In this document: positions 1 through 11,693 of the stretch, in pieces
Layout of the letters: each line of letters opens with the position of its first letter
Numbering within the stretch: the first letter of the stretch is position 1
Origin: Ophiobolus disseminans
Lineage: Eukaryota; Ascomycota; Dothideomycetes; Pleosporales; Phaeosphaeriaceae
Length of the DNA stretch: 64,000 nt
Reading direction: 5' to 3'
Assembly (NCBI GenBank): GCA_010093685.1
Contig: MU006216.1
Location: forward strand, 31,265 to 95,264
Translations under genes and position numbers: made by a program
Notes under the pieces: generated by a model
The model's input: only the letters and a program-made list of their open reading frames with translations
Told to the model about the DNA's origin: nothing
Database searches by the model: none

Positions 1-2089
1 CTTCCACCTCGAAATCGCATACGCTGCTTTCTGTGGCGCTACAAATGTTGTTGTGCCTGGGCCACGGCTAGCTCATGGCCAAAATGGCGTATCGCAATTC
101 GCTCGGTGTGTCAAAGAGGCCCTGTCCACAGGCTCCTACATCCAGCTACATGTCCAACTGCCCATGGATGGATCAACGGCAACAGCTTTGAACGACGACC
201 TCGGAGACCTGGCACGCTTTTCAAGGCCAGAGTATGATTCGAATGCCGAGGGACAACACATCAATCCCTGGGGCTCGTGGGAGGCCTGGAACACCATCAG
301 GACCATGTGTAAATATAACAGCAGACTCTCTGTATTTCTCGATCTGCCCCGACGCCTCCCTTCCCTCGCACTCCAAGCGAGATGGTACTCGGAGCCCCTT
401 CGACTGCTTAACCTGCCCGCCTCCTCTTTCCTCTTGAATGCTCGCCAATCTTTCGTCCTCTCAAAAGCACATCAGGCCTTTATCTTCCGGTGTGCGCGCC
501 TAAGGAGTTCCCCGTGGTTGCTCATCTCCGACATTGGCCCGCTTCCAGGCATTGATGAACCAGACATGATCATGTCGTACTCTACTGGCCATCTCTCTCC
601 ACGCACGGCCGAAGATGCACCAAGCCCTGGGTCGTCCGACGCCCCTCCGCCGACTCCCGCCGAAGCTGCTCAGCTGGCGAAGAAGATAGGAAAGAAGACG
701 AGTAGTAGTAATGATCCGACACCGCATTTAAGCTACCTCCGATATCTTCAACGCAATCAACCGCCCAAGAGTCAGCTGGAGCGGTTCGGTGGTGGTTTCC
801 AAGACTACCTCCAAAGCCCTCTCCAGCCGCTTACTGACAATCTCGAGTCGATTACCTATGAAGTGTTTGAAAAAGATCCGATCAAGTACGCTTGGTATGA
901 GCGGGCAATTGCTCAAGCACTGGGCGATTGGCATGAGCAGCACAGGACAACCAGTTCCGGAGGTAGCGCTGTTGTGATTGCAGTCGTGGGCTCTGGTCGA
1001 GGTCCCCTCGTCACTCGGGCGTTGAATGCAAGCGCAAGCAGCGGCGTACCTGTGCGAATCTATGCGATCGAGAAGAACCCCAACGCCTATGTGCTCCTGC
1101 AGCGACACAACGTGCAAACGTGGGGCGGCCGAGTCACGGTTGTCAAAACCGATATGCGAGCCTGGAAGGGCCCGACATTAGCTGATGGCACCTTCGGCAA
1201 GGTCGACATCCTAGTCAGTGAGCTACTCGGGTCATTTGCGGATAACGAACTATCACCTGAGTGTCTCGATGGAGTGCAGCATGTCCTGAATCCAGATCAC
1301 GGTATTTCGATACCGTCCAGCTACACCGCGCACTTCACTCCTATATCAACTCCCAGACTGTGGTCGGACTTGAACCATCGCAGCACTAACATCGACTCGA
1401 ATGCGTTTGACATACCTTGGGTGGTCATGCTGTCACAGTTCGACTTTCTGTCAACAGAGAGCCGCGAGACGATATCTTCCAAGCAACTCACAAACGGTAC
1501 GAAAATGAGCAATTTCAATCTCGAGGCCCCTCTCGCTCCGATTGTGCACACAGCATGGGAGTTTTCGCATCCACTTCCCCCCTCAGTACTTGTGCAGGCC
1601 TCACTACGAAAAGGTGGCTCAGCAATCGGCGGTGGAGGCGGCTTTGTCGGCGGCGATGGAGCCAACGAGCACAACTACCGAGACTGTCGCATCACCTTTC
1701 CGATTCAAGAGCAGAGCGTATGTCACGGTCTGGGCGGTTATTTCGAGACGGTACTCTACAGCGGATCGCAAGGCCCTGTCGAGCTCAGCACGAATCCAGT
1801 GACCATGGAGGCGAAGAGCAAGGACATGATATCTTGGTTCCCCATATTCTTTCCGCTCAAAGTGAGTTCCAGTCAACATTCTGGCTTTGAATTAGTGCTA
1901 ATAGATGCATAGACACCCCTGCAACTGCCCGCCAAGTCAGAGGTCGAAGTCAGCTTCTGGCGCCAGACTGACGACCGGAAAGTGTGGTACGAGTGGCTCG
2001 TGGAGAGCTTCATGACGATCGGTGGACAGCGGGTGCGGCTCAGTACTTCAGATCTGCATTCGAGCAAGAGCAATGGGTGCATGATGTAG
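1..2089 (+). CDS. PRMT5: Protein arginine N-methyltransferase 5 (PRMT5/Skb1/Hsl7), 5' end outside window
   Basis: This is a type II arginine methyltransferase, which transfers methyl groups from S-adenosylmethionine to arginines of histones and RNA-binding proteins. The frame is already open at base 2, so the N-terminus lies upstream. The SAM-binding loop (VGSGRGPLVTRAL) is followed by the double-E region (SELLGSFADNELSPECLDG), which is diagnostic for PRMT5, and then the C-terminal beta barrel. A phase-0 intron at 1862-1912 (GTGAGT...TAG) joins exon 1 to 1913-2089, which encodes SFWRQTDDRKVWYEW and ends at TAG 2087-2089. Reading through the intron would stop at once, which supports the splice. 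Confidence 0.95.
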
Positions 2090-2456
2090 GAGATTCGGAT
2101 GCTGAGCTCGTGGAGGCCTCTTGCATGGCAGCTGGTCACTGAGGATTTTAAGAAACAGGACCTTGCAGAGGACACCAAGGCACGACTTACACGTCATGGA
2201 TAGTGTTTAGATACCACTGTCTTATGACAAGATAGATGTATCCCTATCATCACTTCTCACGTGACATCATGCACTTCCTTCAAAGCACGAAGGTTTCGCT
2301 CTTGTGTTCATGGGAGTGAGATATCCACCACACCACATGTAAAACTCCTACCCCACCAGTCACCAGCATATGTCGTGACTCCAAGACAAAGAATCCCAAG
2401 GTGTCCATTGGTATTTACCTCAACCCCTTCCCCTCCATTCTTCCCATTCCTTCCCC
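2090..2456. other. Intergenic, convergent 3' ends
   Basis: This lies between the PRMT5 stop and the stop of the minus-strand DUF423 gene. No gene or repeat is visible. Confidence 0.6.
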
Positions 2457-2937
2457 TCACCGCGCCTTCCACCCTACGGGCCTCCCCCTCACCGCAAGCG
2501 CAACCCACCCCGCAATCAAACACACGCCTCCCAACGGCGTCACCGGCCCCAGAAACTTGAACCGCTGCGCATCCAGCACGAGCAGATATATCGACCCCGA
2601 AAACATGGTCATGCCCGCTGTGAAGAGGCCCATGGCGAGCGTGTTTTGCGGTGAGACGACCGAGGCGAAGGTTAGCACGCAGGAGTGTATGAGCTGTGAT
2701 GTGTGTGGGGTTAGTAGAGGGAATGCGACGGAGCTTAGGGGAATCCATGGAGGGGGTGGGGGTGGATGAGAAGGTATAGGGCGGATCGGGTAAACGAACT
2801 TGATACTGAGCAGCCGTGCCCCAATTCGCGAGTTTCGCTGGATCCGCGATGCGCTTCTTGAGGCCGTGGGCGCCGAAGGCGCCGATCATGACACTGGAAG
2901 CGCCGAAGAGGGTGCCGATGGTCCAGAAGGGGGGCAT
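2457..2937 (-). CDS. DUF423/TMEM256-like small membrane protein
   Basis: A two-exon gene of about 124 aa. Exon 1 (2937-2800) starts MPPFWTIGTLFGASSVMIG and contains GAFGAHGLKKR, the conserved beginning of DUF423 proteins. A phase-0 intron (2799-2694, donor GTTCGT, acceptor CACAG after a CTAAC branch site) leads to exon 2 (2693-2457), which encodes three more hydrophobic helices. The length and the four-helix pattern match the DUF423 (YgdD/TMEM256) family of inner-membrane proteins, whose biochemical role is unknown. The slightly unusual donor is the weakest point of the model. The ATG at 2937 was chosen because residues upstream are low-complexity and not family-like. Confidence 0.85.
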
Positions 2938-3328
2938 TGTGGGTGTTTCACGTGTTTTTGGTGTGGCGATGGTGGTGGGTTGGGATGTAGTTGGGGGAGG
3001 TGGGGAGCTTTGATGTGATGTGGTGTTGCGGAGTTCACGGAGGTGAGCATGGTCTGTGCACGTGAGCATTAGTTCGATTTCGATGGGATGATTGACGAGG
3101 GGACTTCTTTTTTTCTGGTGGAAGATGGTTGTTTCTTAACTTGACACAGTCTACAAATTGTAGATTCTGCTTGCGTGCAATTGGAATGTTAGATGGTGAC
3201 CTTTTCTCAAAGACCCAGGGTACCTGGGACACTTCATCTTCCTTGAATCGCAGCAGCATTTCCATCAAGGTAAAATCATAATGCAAATCAGAAAGAACGA
3301 TTGACTTTTGAACATTCATACCCCACCC
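2938..3328. other. Intergenic, no gene seen
   Basis: 5' flank of the DUF423 gene and 3' flank of the aldo/keto reductase gene. Nothing else is recognisable. Confidence 0.5.
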
Positions 3329-4539
3329 CTAATGCCCAACCATGGCCTGCTGCGCCGGCGCATACCTATTCCCAGCCGGCTTTGCCCTATCAATAATCGC
3401 CCTCATCTCCGCCTTCTCCTCCTCGCTCAACTCCACATCCCGACTCCCCCAATTCTCCTCCAACCTGCCAGGCTTCGTGGTGCCAGGAATCGGAATCAAC
3501 CCCTGGCTCGCCACCCACGCGAGTGCCACCTGGGGCGTGGTGCACCCCTTGCGCTTCGCCAACTTCTTCACCTCCTCGACGATAGCTTTATTCGCGTAGA
3601 AATTCTCGCCTTGGAATTTCGGCACCGAGCGCCGGAAGTCGTTGGGCGCGAAGTCGTCTGGCGTCGAGAAGTCGAAGTTGTCGACGAGCCAGCCGTGGCC
3701 GAGGGGCGAGTAAGCGACGTATGCGACGTTTAGTTCTGCGGCGGTGGAGATGAGGGAGTCGGTTTCGTGGAGGGTTTCGAAGGCGGAGTATTCGGCTTGG
3801 ATGGCGTCGATGTGTGCGACTTTGATACATTAATATATATTCCATCTTCATATATGATGTGAGACAACGTACTTTCATTCGCCTTTCGGAGCGTCTTGGC
3901 TGAGCATTCGCTTAGACCAATGTACTTTGTCTTTCCTGCCTTGCGCAGTTCGTCCAGCGTGCCGATTGATTCTTCGAGCGGCGTGGCGGGGTCGATGCGG
4001 TGCAGGTAGTACAGATCGGGTGTGAAGCCCAGACGCTCGATGGTACCCTCGATGTACTCCTTAATATGAGCCGCCGAGTTTGTGACGCCGGATTCGTTGT
4101 TGAAGCATTTGATGCCACACTTGGATGCAACTGCACATCTCATGTCAGTAATCACAGCTGGTAAGGTGGGAGCGGGAAACATACTGAAAATCTTGTCGCG
4201 GACGTTGTGCTTGCGGATGAAGTCTCCAAGCAGCTTCTCATTCACTCCAGCTTGGTACACAACTGCAGTGTCCCAGAACGTGCAACCTAGCTCGATGGCT
4301 TTGAGGAGGACTGGCTCGGCTTGCTCAAGGCTGAGATCGCTTCCGAGGCCGAAGCTGAGGCCCATGGCGCCGAAGCCTGGGCTTGGGACTTGGATGTCCT
4401 GGAACTGGAATGTTTTCACCATTTTGGATGATGTGGTGCTAAAAGAGGATCGAGTTTGGGAATTGGAATAGGGGAGTTGGTGCTGGAATGGGCTTGCTCG
4501 AAGTGTACTCAAGCTGAGACGACGATTGAAGATTCGCAT
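3329..4539 (-). CDS. Aldo/keto reductase (Tas/YakC-like), possible mitochondrial presequence
   Basis: NADPH-dependent oxidoreductase of the AKR superfamily, three exons: 4539-4185, 4130-3873 and 3819-3329, with 54- and 53-nt phase-1 introns. The catalytic tetrad is visible in order: Asp and Tyr (FWDTAVVYQAGVNEKLLG), Lys after intron 1 (ASKCG) and His (LYYLHRIDP). The C-terminal cofactor segment is IPIPGTTKPGRLEEN. The full ORF gives 367 aa. The first 39 residues are Arg/Ser-rich with a hydrophobic-basic pattern (MRIFNRRLSLSTLRAS...SSFSTTSSK), like a mitochondrial presequence. A second in-frame ATG at 4422 (MVKTFQFQDI) gives the usual AKR start (328 aa). Two products by alternative starts are possible. 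Substrate cannot be told. Confidence 0.9.
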
Positions 4540-4756
4540 TGGAGTGGTTGCTCCCCATCCTTATATCCTTTGCTACCGGACATGACGTCCTCATATATGC
4601 CATCGGTATTTGTTCGGTAGAACCTGCATGGTCATCCTATTGCATTAGCGCCTTCAATGTATGATCTGCAGGTACGGCATATGTCCGCTAACCCCGGGGC
4701 GCCACCCGATCACGCCGTAGTTCTCCCGACGAGACTTTTCACACGCAGTGCGTAGG

Positions 4757-5040
4757 TACAAGAGGGATGCATGTACGGATTGATCCCCACTTTTTCACAC
4801 GGGCCATCGAAGCGCATTGAAAGTTCTTTACTCCAATAGAGATATGTATATATTTCATGAACGCATGATGACTGTACATGCCAGGCAGTCCTCCAGGCTT
4901 GTGGAGGCCACAAACAATTCTGAGCCATGTAGCTAGTCCTGAATTGTATATAAAATACACTGTATTTGTGACAGATTCGATGCGCTTTGATGGGCCGTGT
5001 GAAAAAGTGGGGATCAATCCGTACATGCATCCCTCTTGTA
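4757..5040. mobile_element. 280-bp MITE-like foldback element with TA duplications
   Basis: Positions 4759 to about 4823 and about 4974 to 5038 are inverted copies of one another. The first 46 bases including the flanking TA are identical, with only about 3 mismatches in the whole arm. The outer ends are CAAGAGGG...CCCTCTTG and each is flanked by TA, the target duplication of Tc1/mariner-type elements. The interior has no coding sequence. The high arm identity suggests a recent insertion. ORFs that appear here are arm artefacts. Confidence 0.8.
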
Positions 5041-5881
5041 GTAGTATGTGGACAGAGCTTGTGTAAGATCCACATCTCGCACAAAGGAGTTTGAGTGTCC
5101 TGGTAACTCCGATATTTCCTGCTAGAAAGGCCCAATCTTGCACTGTGGAACCTGTCCCTTCTACCCTCAACAATCAAAACTCTGCTCTGCATCGTTCTAA
5201 GTTCACCATCGGCGAGTTATTCGACGTCATCTTGTTATGGATTGGCGTTACTTTCTTGTATCCTTGTACGCATACACCAGTCGTGTAACACCAACTTCCT
5301 ACCTACGCGTCCTACAACACTTCAGTTGGCATGACCTATCACAAAGGAACCTTGGAAGTTTTGACTGAACGTCTTATGATTGCTGCCCGCATAAGATCGT
5401 TCCTAAGAAGGGGTTGGGCTCGGTGCGAGTGCAAACGATGACGTAGCTAGGTACCCCACTTTCCTTCCTCAATACTCCCTGCTCCCCATCTTCACAGCAA
5501 CCCATGCCAAGACATTACTCACGCTTGTCAAAGCTTTTCAGCACTAAACCGCTGCTTGGCCCAGAGTATGCAAGCAACTATCGTAACGACTTGCACTCGT
5601 CTGATTCGAGTAGCCTTGCAGGCATGTTCATCCTTCAAGCTCTGAGTCATTTCTTATCATGTTCAATCTTCAGGAATTACAGGTTCTTCGTTCCTTAAGT
5701 TCTTTATCTTCAGTCTTACAATCTTGCATAGTCTGTAGAATATACATAGTAATCCCCGTTACCTCACAGTTTCACACCTTTTGGGATTCGCACTATCAGT
5801 ACGCTCAAAGTAACACCCGATTATCAACCGCAAGCTCTCCACTTCGCCATCTAAATCCCATCGCATTTGGTCTATACAAAC
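5041..5881. other. Long leader/intergenic region upstream of GNAT gene
   Basis: Apart from the foldback element to its left, no conserved frame is seen. Pyrimidine-rich stretches just before 5882 fit a fungal promoter and 5' UTR. Confidence 0.5.
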
Positions 5882-6574
5882 ATGCCCCTCGAACTCCACC
5901 CCATCACCCCCTCCGACACCCTATCCTGGACCCGCATCCGCGCCCTCGCCTACCGCGGCCCAACCCACGACTTCCTGCACAACGGACCCATCCGGGAATC
6001 CTCCATCGTAGCCGTCGCCGAGGACCGCAAGCGCAACTTGACAAAACCGAACACATGGCATTGGAAAATCGTCGACACTGAACTCGCACCCAGCGCTGAT
6101 GACCCGCCAGACAACGGAGGGAGGACAATTGCTATATCAGTGTGGAGCATGTGTAATGTACCTAAGGAAGAGGGTGCGTCGGTGGATGTAAAAGTAGAAG
6201 TAAATACACCGCCCCCCTTCTTCCCTCCCGAACTCCGCATCGACGCTTTAACATCCCTCTTCGCTCCTCTGCGCTCCGCTCAAGCCGAGATAATGGGCAC
6301 ATCAGAACCGTATTTTATGCTCAACAGCCTGGCCACGCATCCCGAGCAGCAGGGCCGCGGCGCCGCGAGCGTGATGCTGGATTGGGGACTCCGTGAGGCG
6401 GATCTCAGGGGCTTGAGGACCTATTTGGATGCGACAAGTGTGGCAAGGTCGGTGTATGAGAGGAGGGGATTTTGGGTGGTGAGGAGTGTGGAGTGGGATA
6501 GGCGCTGTTGGGGTGGGGAGGGGAGGGATGTGCATTTTTGTATGGTTAGAGAGGTAGGGGGAAGAGATAGATGA
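5882..6574 (+). CDS. GNAT-family N-acetyltransferase
   Basis: Intronless, 230 aa. The ATG at 5882 (MPLELHPITPSD) follows an A-rich context; only non-ATG codons lie further upstream in frame. The C-terminal half has GNAT motif A with the acetyl-CoA pyrophosphate loop (ATHPEQQGRGAASVMLDWG, i.e. Q-x-x-G-x-A) and motif B (YLDATSVARSVYERRGF). It resembles the many single-domain fungal acetyltransferases that act on small molecules. The acceptor is unknown. Confidence 0.85.
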   Translation: MPLELHPITPSDTLSWTRIRALAYRGPTHDFLHNGPIRESSIVAVAEDRKRNLTKPNTWHWKIVDTELAPSADDPPDNGGRTIAISVWSMCNVPKEEGASVDVKVEVNTPPPFFPPELRIDALTSLFAPLRSAQAEIMGTSEPYFMLNSLATHPEQQGRGAASVMLDWGLREADLRGLRTYLDATSVARSVYERRGFWVVRSVEWDRRCWGGEGRDVHFCMVREVGGRDR

Positions 6575-6696
6575 GTGACTAGGATGTGTGTGTTGTTATA
6601 GGAATGATGTTGAAGGTATGTATGGAGGCAGTACCTTTCTCAATCATGCTCCATATGTGTGTAACTCCTCAACTTCCTCAATCCATACCACCATCC

Positions 6697-8032
6697 TCAA
6701 CCAGCCCTCCCCGCAACCCTAAACACATGCTCATGCACGACATTCTTGCCCTCATTCCTCACACTAGTCTCCTCCCTGACTGCCCTATCCTCTCTCACAG
6801 CCCTCCTCTTCCTTCCCGCCCCACCCTCACCACCGGGCGCATCCTCAATCGTAAAGAACATATGCAACTCCTTCCTCTTCGGCTCCAGGAAGCCCACATT
6901 ATAATCATTAGTAAGAACCGTAACTTTCGTAACATGTTCAATCCCCAGTTCCTCTTTATGCCCACTCAGCACATGCGCCGCCGTCGCGCCAATCGGCGAA
7001 CCAACAAGTGCCTGGCCCTCTTCAGAATCGATGTCAAACGACGCACCCGGCCAGGGTGTGAGTTTCTCGACCTTCGTGCTCTTGAATGCTCGAACGACGA
7101 GTTCGGACGTCGCGTCGTTGACGACGTTGTATGCGGCGTAGACGCGCAGGTTCTTGACGTTGGGGTTGGAGCGGTACCAGTAGCCCCAGTAGATGTTGGA
7201 GAGGAAGCGGAAGTTGGGGAGTTCGTTGGGCTCGGCTTTGCGGCCCCAGTTCTCGGGGTAGGTTACTGCGATACTGGAGGATTCGAAGTTTAGGGCGATT
7301 ATGCCGCCGCCTTTGAGGTTGAGGGCGAAATCGAAGTATGCGCCTGTAGCCTGGAGATTTTGGGGTTAGATATTGGTGGTTCGTGTGGGTTCAGGCGTAC
7401 TTACAACGTACTGCTCGCCATCGGCTTCATACTTTTGGTCCTTCACTGCCTCCTTGCTGGTCTTGTCCGCATGCATAATTCTCAGGCACTCATTATCTCC
7501 ATCGACAACGTTGCCATCATTGTCACGACGAGGTTAAGCGTTCATGCCAAAAGCATTCCAGGCCGTAGCTAGACGTTTCTTCTCGAAGTCGCACGTTTTG
7601 CCCTTCAGCAAGGCAGGATCGTTGTTATGCTAGTACCACTTCTGATAGGCGTCTGCATAGTTGATGTCAACTATGGTCGGCTCTACGTAGGGCAATGTAC
7701 AAACCCTTGAGGTCACCTTTCCACGCAATTGCTGCGGAAGGTGGGGTACGAGTATCTTTCTGGAGAAATCCCGCGGCCCGATCTGGAGCCTCCATGATGC
7801 ACTTGAGGTGATGACCCTTGTCCACGTACTTCTTCCACATGGCGTCATCAGCGAACTTGGCCGGATCGAACCGGGCCTGGAGCTTGCCGGAACGCTCAGG
7901 AGGTCCATTTGGAATGTCAAGCGTCTCAAGCGATTCCGCAACATTGGCCGATAGCGAAGATGAGCCCAGGACTCTACCATGAGCCGCCAAAACCAAGGCC
8001 ACAGCCACAGTGAGCAGTGTTGAGAGCAGCAT
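6697..8032 (-). pseudogene. Degraded secreted-protein gene, family II copy 1
   Basis: Reads from ATG 8032 (signal peptide MLLSTLLTVAVALVLAAHG) to TGA 6697 on the minus strand. A phase-0 intron lies at 7404-7351 (GTAAGT...CTCCAG). A one-base frame change occurs near 7670, and the downstream frame then carries TAG and TAA at positions where C-to-T change of a Gln codon would explain them. From about 7350 the frame is intact and holds the family signature: G-A-Y-F-x-x-A-[LV]-N, then G-S-P-x-G-A-x-x-A-H near the end and EHVFR close to the C-terminus. The same order is seen at 24939-26500 and 26923-28678. The family itself is not recognised. Confidence 0.65.
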
Positions 8033-8509
8033 ATTGTATCTTTCTGGTTGTTGATAGAGAGGATTGGAAATGTATGAGAAAAGAAGTTGGGCTAATTGAG
8101 AATGTAAGAAGAGCAGTGAGCACCGTTTGTGGGGCATGCTAGCGTCAGCTACGTGATACTGAGGTAAAGGTCGGCGGAAGGCGCAGCAAACTGGGAAAGA
8201 GGAAGTCAACGAGCGGTTGCTGATCCAGCTTATGCTAATCCAGATCAACATCGAGTTAACTGAACTTAAAGGATCTGTCAATGGATTAGGAGCATGAGAA
8301 GGGTTCTCCCATGTTAGATAACATAACTGGCTTCGTCAATCATACTTATCGTATCGAGGGACAAAAAGGCGGTGTATCGAAACACTGCATTTCGTCTTCC
8401 ACCAGAAGCAAGCATTATTCATTCACATCCTTGTGCCCCCTTGCATTCGTGTTCAACCTAGTCTTAGCCACCCCGCCCACTACCACCTCAACACCCTCTA
8501 TCACCACCC
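8033..8509. other. Intergenic, no gene seen
   Basis: Promoter side of the family II pseudogene and 3' flank of the P450 gene. Confidence 0.5.
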
Positions 8510-10249
8510 CTAATCCTTATAAAAACCCCTCGTCCTCTCCTCCCCCATCTCCAACACCCTTCTCGCAAGATCCCCAGACCCATCTCTCGGACTCAGCTTA
8601 ACTTTAAAGTCCCTCGGAATCGCCACCAACGCCGACTTAATAGCATTATAGTCCACATAATTCGTATTCGGCGGCTCAGTCGCGCTCGCCTCGATTTTAT
8701 ACAGCGACAAAATGCGGAACAACGCGCTGTAGATGAGCTTGCTGGCAATGGTGGCGCCGGGACAGGAACGGCTGCCGGCGCCGAAGGAGAGGTGCGGCGT
8801 ACTTGGGGTGGGCTTCTCGGTGTGTGTGGATGTTGGGAAGAAGGGGGGTGTGAGCCAGCGTTCGGGGTTGAAGGTGGCGGCGTCGGGGCCCCAGTAGTCG
8901 GTGTCTAAAAATATTAGTTACTTGTAGAGTGGGTATAACTAGGGTAAATTACCGTGGTTCCCCGCTTGTGCATTGATCAACACCATCGTGCCTTTCGGAA
9001 TGACTGCCTCACCCCATCGCACATCGCTCATAGTTTTGCGCGGAAGACTCATGTTGCTGACTGTGTAGTAGCGTCCAGCTTCTTTCACGATAGCGTTCAG
9101 ATATGGCACGCTCTCTTTTTCAAAGTCGGATGCCCATGCATCGTTGATCTTGCCGTCGGGATACATCTTCATGATCTCCTGGTAAGCCTTCTCTTGAGAC
9201 TTCTGGCCCTCTGGAGTCGACAACGAGCCGATACACGACACAAGCGTGCCTGGTATCGTTTCGAAGCCGCCCGACACTAGTGATAGGCATATAGAGCTGA
9301 CTTCCACACCAGTGAGCCGTGTCTCTTCGTCCTTGAGGATGGCAGCACTGATGCAAGGCTTGTCGGTACCCTCCTTGATCATATCGCGCACTTTGTCGAG
9401 GAGCTCGTTGAGGTATTTGTCTCGCCTTTCACGCAGCTCTTTTGATCGACGGTTCTTTTCGTTATTAGGTAGATAACGCAGGATGGGAATGTAGTCCTGG
9501 TAGTTCTCCGAGGCGGAACGAAGTAGTGAGATTGCGGACCCAACGTGGAGGATCTCGCGAAGCAGATCGTCATACACCTCATCCATGCGAATGCCATAGC
9601 ATAGAGTGAGCGTAGTGTTGAGCGCATACCGCTGAATGTACGGTCGGATACTGATTTCGGTTCCGCCCTTGCTGTCACGCTGCAGGTCGCGGACGATGCA
9701 GTACGACTCGACATCAAACATGTTGTAGTAGTTCTTCATCATAGCTTTGCTTAGTGTCGTAGAGGCGGCTTTTCGCTTGTTCCGACAGCTCTCGTCCCAT
9801 GGTGAGCTTCCGATCGTGAATCCCTGGGTGGATGAAATGACACCGTGAAAGGTATAGAGCTTGGGTCGGTCAATCAGGCCTTGAGAGTTGGACACTAATA
9901 TCTTCTTGCAGTCATCGAAGGAGCTGACAATCACGGCACGAGTGTTTCCCAGTCTGATTTGGAACACTGAGTGGCCATATTGACGCCACCACTTCTCGCA
10001 TACTGTTGCATGGTCGTCTCCAAGCTGAGTGAGGTGGCCAGTGATGGGTAGCGCGCCTGGAATTTCTGGAATGCCGCGGATATGACGGATGTCAGTTCGT
10101 GTAAGTAGCTGGAGATGTCAGTGTATGTTCAGATGAATATAGGCATCGGATGTCATTACCTTGTAGATAGACGCCAAGCCGACTACAGCCACTAGCAGCA
10201 GCGCGCCATACCCGAACGGTGTTTCCCTCAAGTGTAGCAACCTATCCAT
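8510..10249 (-). CDS. Cytochrome P450, CYP504-like (phenylacetate hydroxylase type)
   Basis: A 546-aa haem monooxygenase in three exons: 10249-10160, 10108-8953 and 8904-8510. The short first exon encodes an N-terminal membrane anchor (GALLLVAVVGLASIYK). Then come the I-helix region (SLVSGGFETIP), the ExxR motif (KEAGR) and, in exon 3, the haem-binding FGAGSRSCPG with its Cys ligand. All key residues are present. The stretch ICLSLVSGGFETIPGTL recalls the CYP504 (phacA/phacB) group that hydroxylates phenylacetate or 3-hydroxyphenylacetate in tyrosine and phenylalanine breakdown. That substrate is an inference and no pathway partner lies nearby. Confidence 0.9.
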
Positions 10250-10662
10250 GATCAGAAACTCCCGGAATAAAGATCAATGGCTACACAGAGTTACTGCAGA
10301 GTAAAAACAGCCGTCATGTTCCCAAGATAAATACGGCCCCTCACGGACACCTAGTATGACGGCAGTAGAGCGCCGAGTGGGGTCGTTCGGCTCCGTTCCG
10401 AAGATTGCGGAATTGCTTATCAACACCACCACTTTTGCAATGAATAATCGAAGTACTGACACCGTCAATTGACCAACTCTGTGTGCGATAAGAGAGATTT
10501 GACAGTATCCGCCGTTTCTCTACAATTGGAAATTGGGCCTCAGCTCTGGAAAACTTAAAACGCGAAAACGCCTGAACATCGAAACCAAAGCGGGGACAGA
10601 ATCGACAGCGACGGCAAAAGGAAGTGATATACCTTCATCCAACATGTCCTTATTCAGAAGCC
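10250..10662. other. Intergenic, no gene seen
   Basis: P450 promoter side and 3' flank of the ABM-like gene. Confidence 0.5.
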
Positions 10663-11244
10663 TCAGATGTCCAGGACCTTGGCCCACCCAACCTCCCCAC
10701 CACCACTCCCATCCTCATTCCCCGCCTTCCTCTCAAATTCGTCATACTCCTTTCCACTCCCAAAGACACACACCTCAACCCACTCCTCCCTCCCATCCAC
10801 CCCATCAACACGCCACCCCCCCTCAATCCTCCCCTCCCGTTCATCCTTCTCAACCCTCCTCTCAACCTCCCTCCCATCCTCCCTCCCCTCCACAACCTCC
10901 CTCCTAACACCCACCACGCCCCCGTCCCCCGGGCCCGGCAAGCCCATCTCCCCCCTCTCCACCCCAACATGCAGCAGCCACTCGACGCTTACATCGCCCT
11001 GCAGACTCTTCAGCGTGGCTTGGTTCGGCGCGCTGGGAATGAAATGATTCATATGTTGGTCGAGCGACTCCCATGAGCCGAAGATGTAGATGAGCGAGGG
11101 GGAGGAGAGGGATTGGAAGAAGGACATGGAGTGGCCTGTGAAGGCGCGGTTGACGATGTTGGCGTGGGCGAGTTTGGTGAGGAGGGAGGGCGTGGAGGGC
11201 GTGAGAGGGGGGGTGAGGCGGAGGAGGGCGATTTCGGTTATCAT
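10663..11244 (-). CDS. ABM/dimeric alpha-beta-barrel-like protein
   Basis: Single-exon, 193 aa. It starts MITEIALLRL, followed by a helix and the segment IYIFGSWESLDQHMNHFI. This is the beta-alpha-beta pattern and W-x-S-x-x-x-H-x-x-F element seen in fungal proteins related to antibiotic biosynthesis monooxygenases. The second half (from about residue 95) is Gly/Glu/Arg-rich and less typical, so only the N-terminal barrel half is assigned. Function is unknown. Confidence 0.6.
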   Translation of the reverse strand: MITEIALLRLTPPLTPSTPSLLTKLAHANIVNRAFTGHSMSFFQSLSSPSLIYIFGSWESLDQHMNHFIPSAPNQATLKSLQGDVSVEWLLHVGVERGEMGLPGPGDGGVVGVRREVVEGREDGREVERRVEKDEREGRIEGGWRVDGVDGREEWVEVCVFGSGKEYDEFERKAGNEDGSGGGEVGWAKVLDI

Positions 11245-11693
11245 TGTTGAGGAGCAAGGTGGAAATATCGGTATCGATTTGTGGAGATGTTGTAGTAGTA
11301 AGAGTATTAGTAAGGATTAGAAAGGTGCTTTTAAGTAGAAACGCCAAGCATTTTGCGTGTCAGGCAACTGCTGCTTGCGCGTACGATGTGCATTGGATAG
11401 CTTACTAAGCGTACAGGGAAATGAGTCGCGACGCCACGCGAAGTGCTTGAAGCCTCCGGTGGGCTGTCTTCAGAGGCTGGGGATCGATGTATGACTCCGT
11501 ACCTACGTTATGCAGTCTCGACGAACGTACACCGATATCGATCATTAGGTTACTCCTGCCTTTTCAGCACTGCAACGAATTTAGCAAGAAAAAGCAGTGT
11601 AATATGTGGGTATCATTCAACTGTCCTCTGGTCTGCAGTCTGTATTGCATGTAACACCATACCATGCATCTTCCACTGTCTTCCACCATCTCT
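11245..11693. other. Intergenic, no gene seen
   Basis: Upstream of the ABM-like gene and downstream of IMP4. Confidence 0.5.

Noticed and set aside
4710..5192. 144-160-codon minus-strand frames
   Set aside because: They are produced by the inverted arms of the foldback element and have no protein features.
10533..11076. Proline- and serine-rich plus-strand frames of 124-150 codons
   Set aside because: Antisense shadows of the Gly/Glu/Arg-rich minus-strand gene at 10663-11244.
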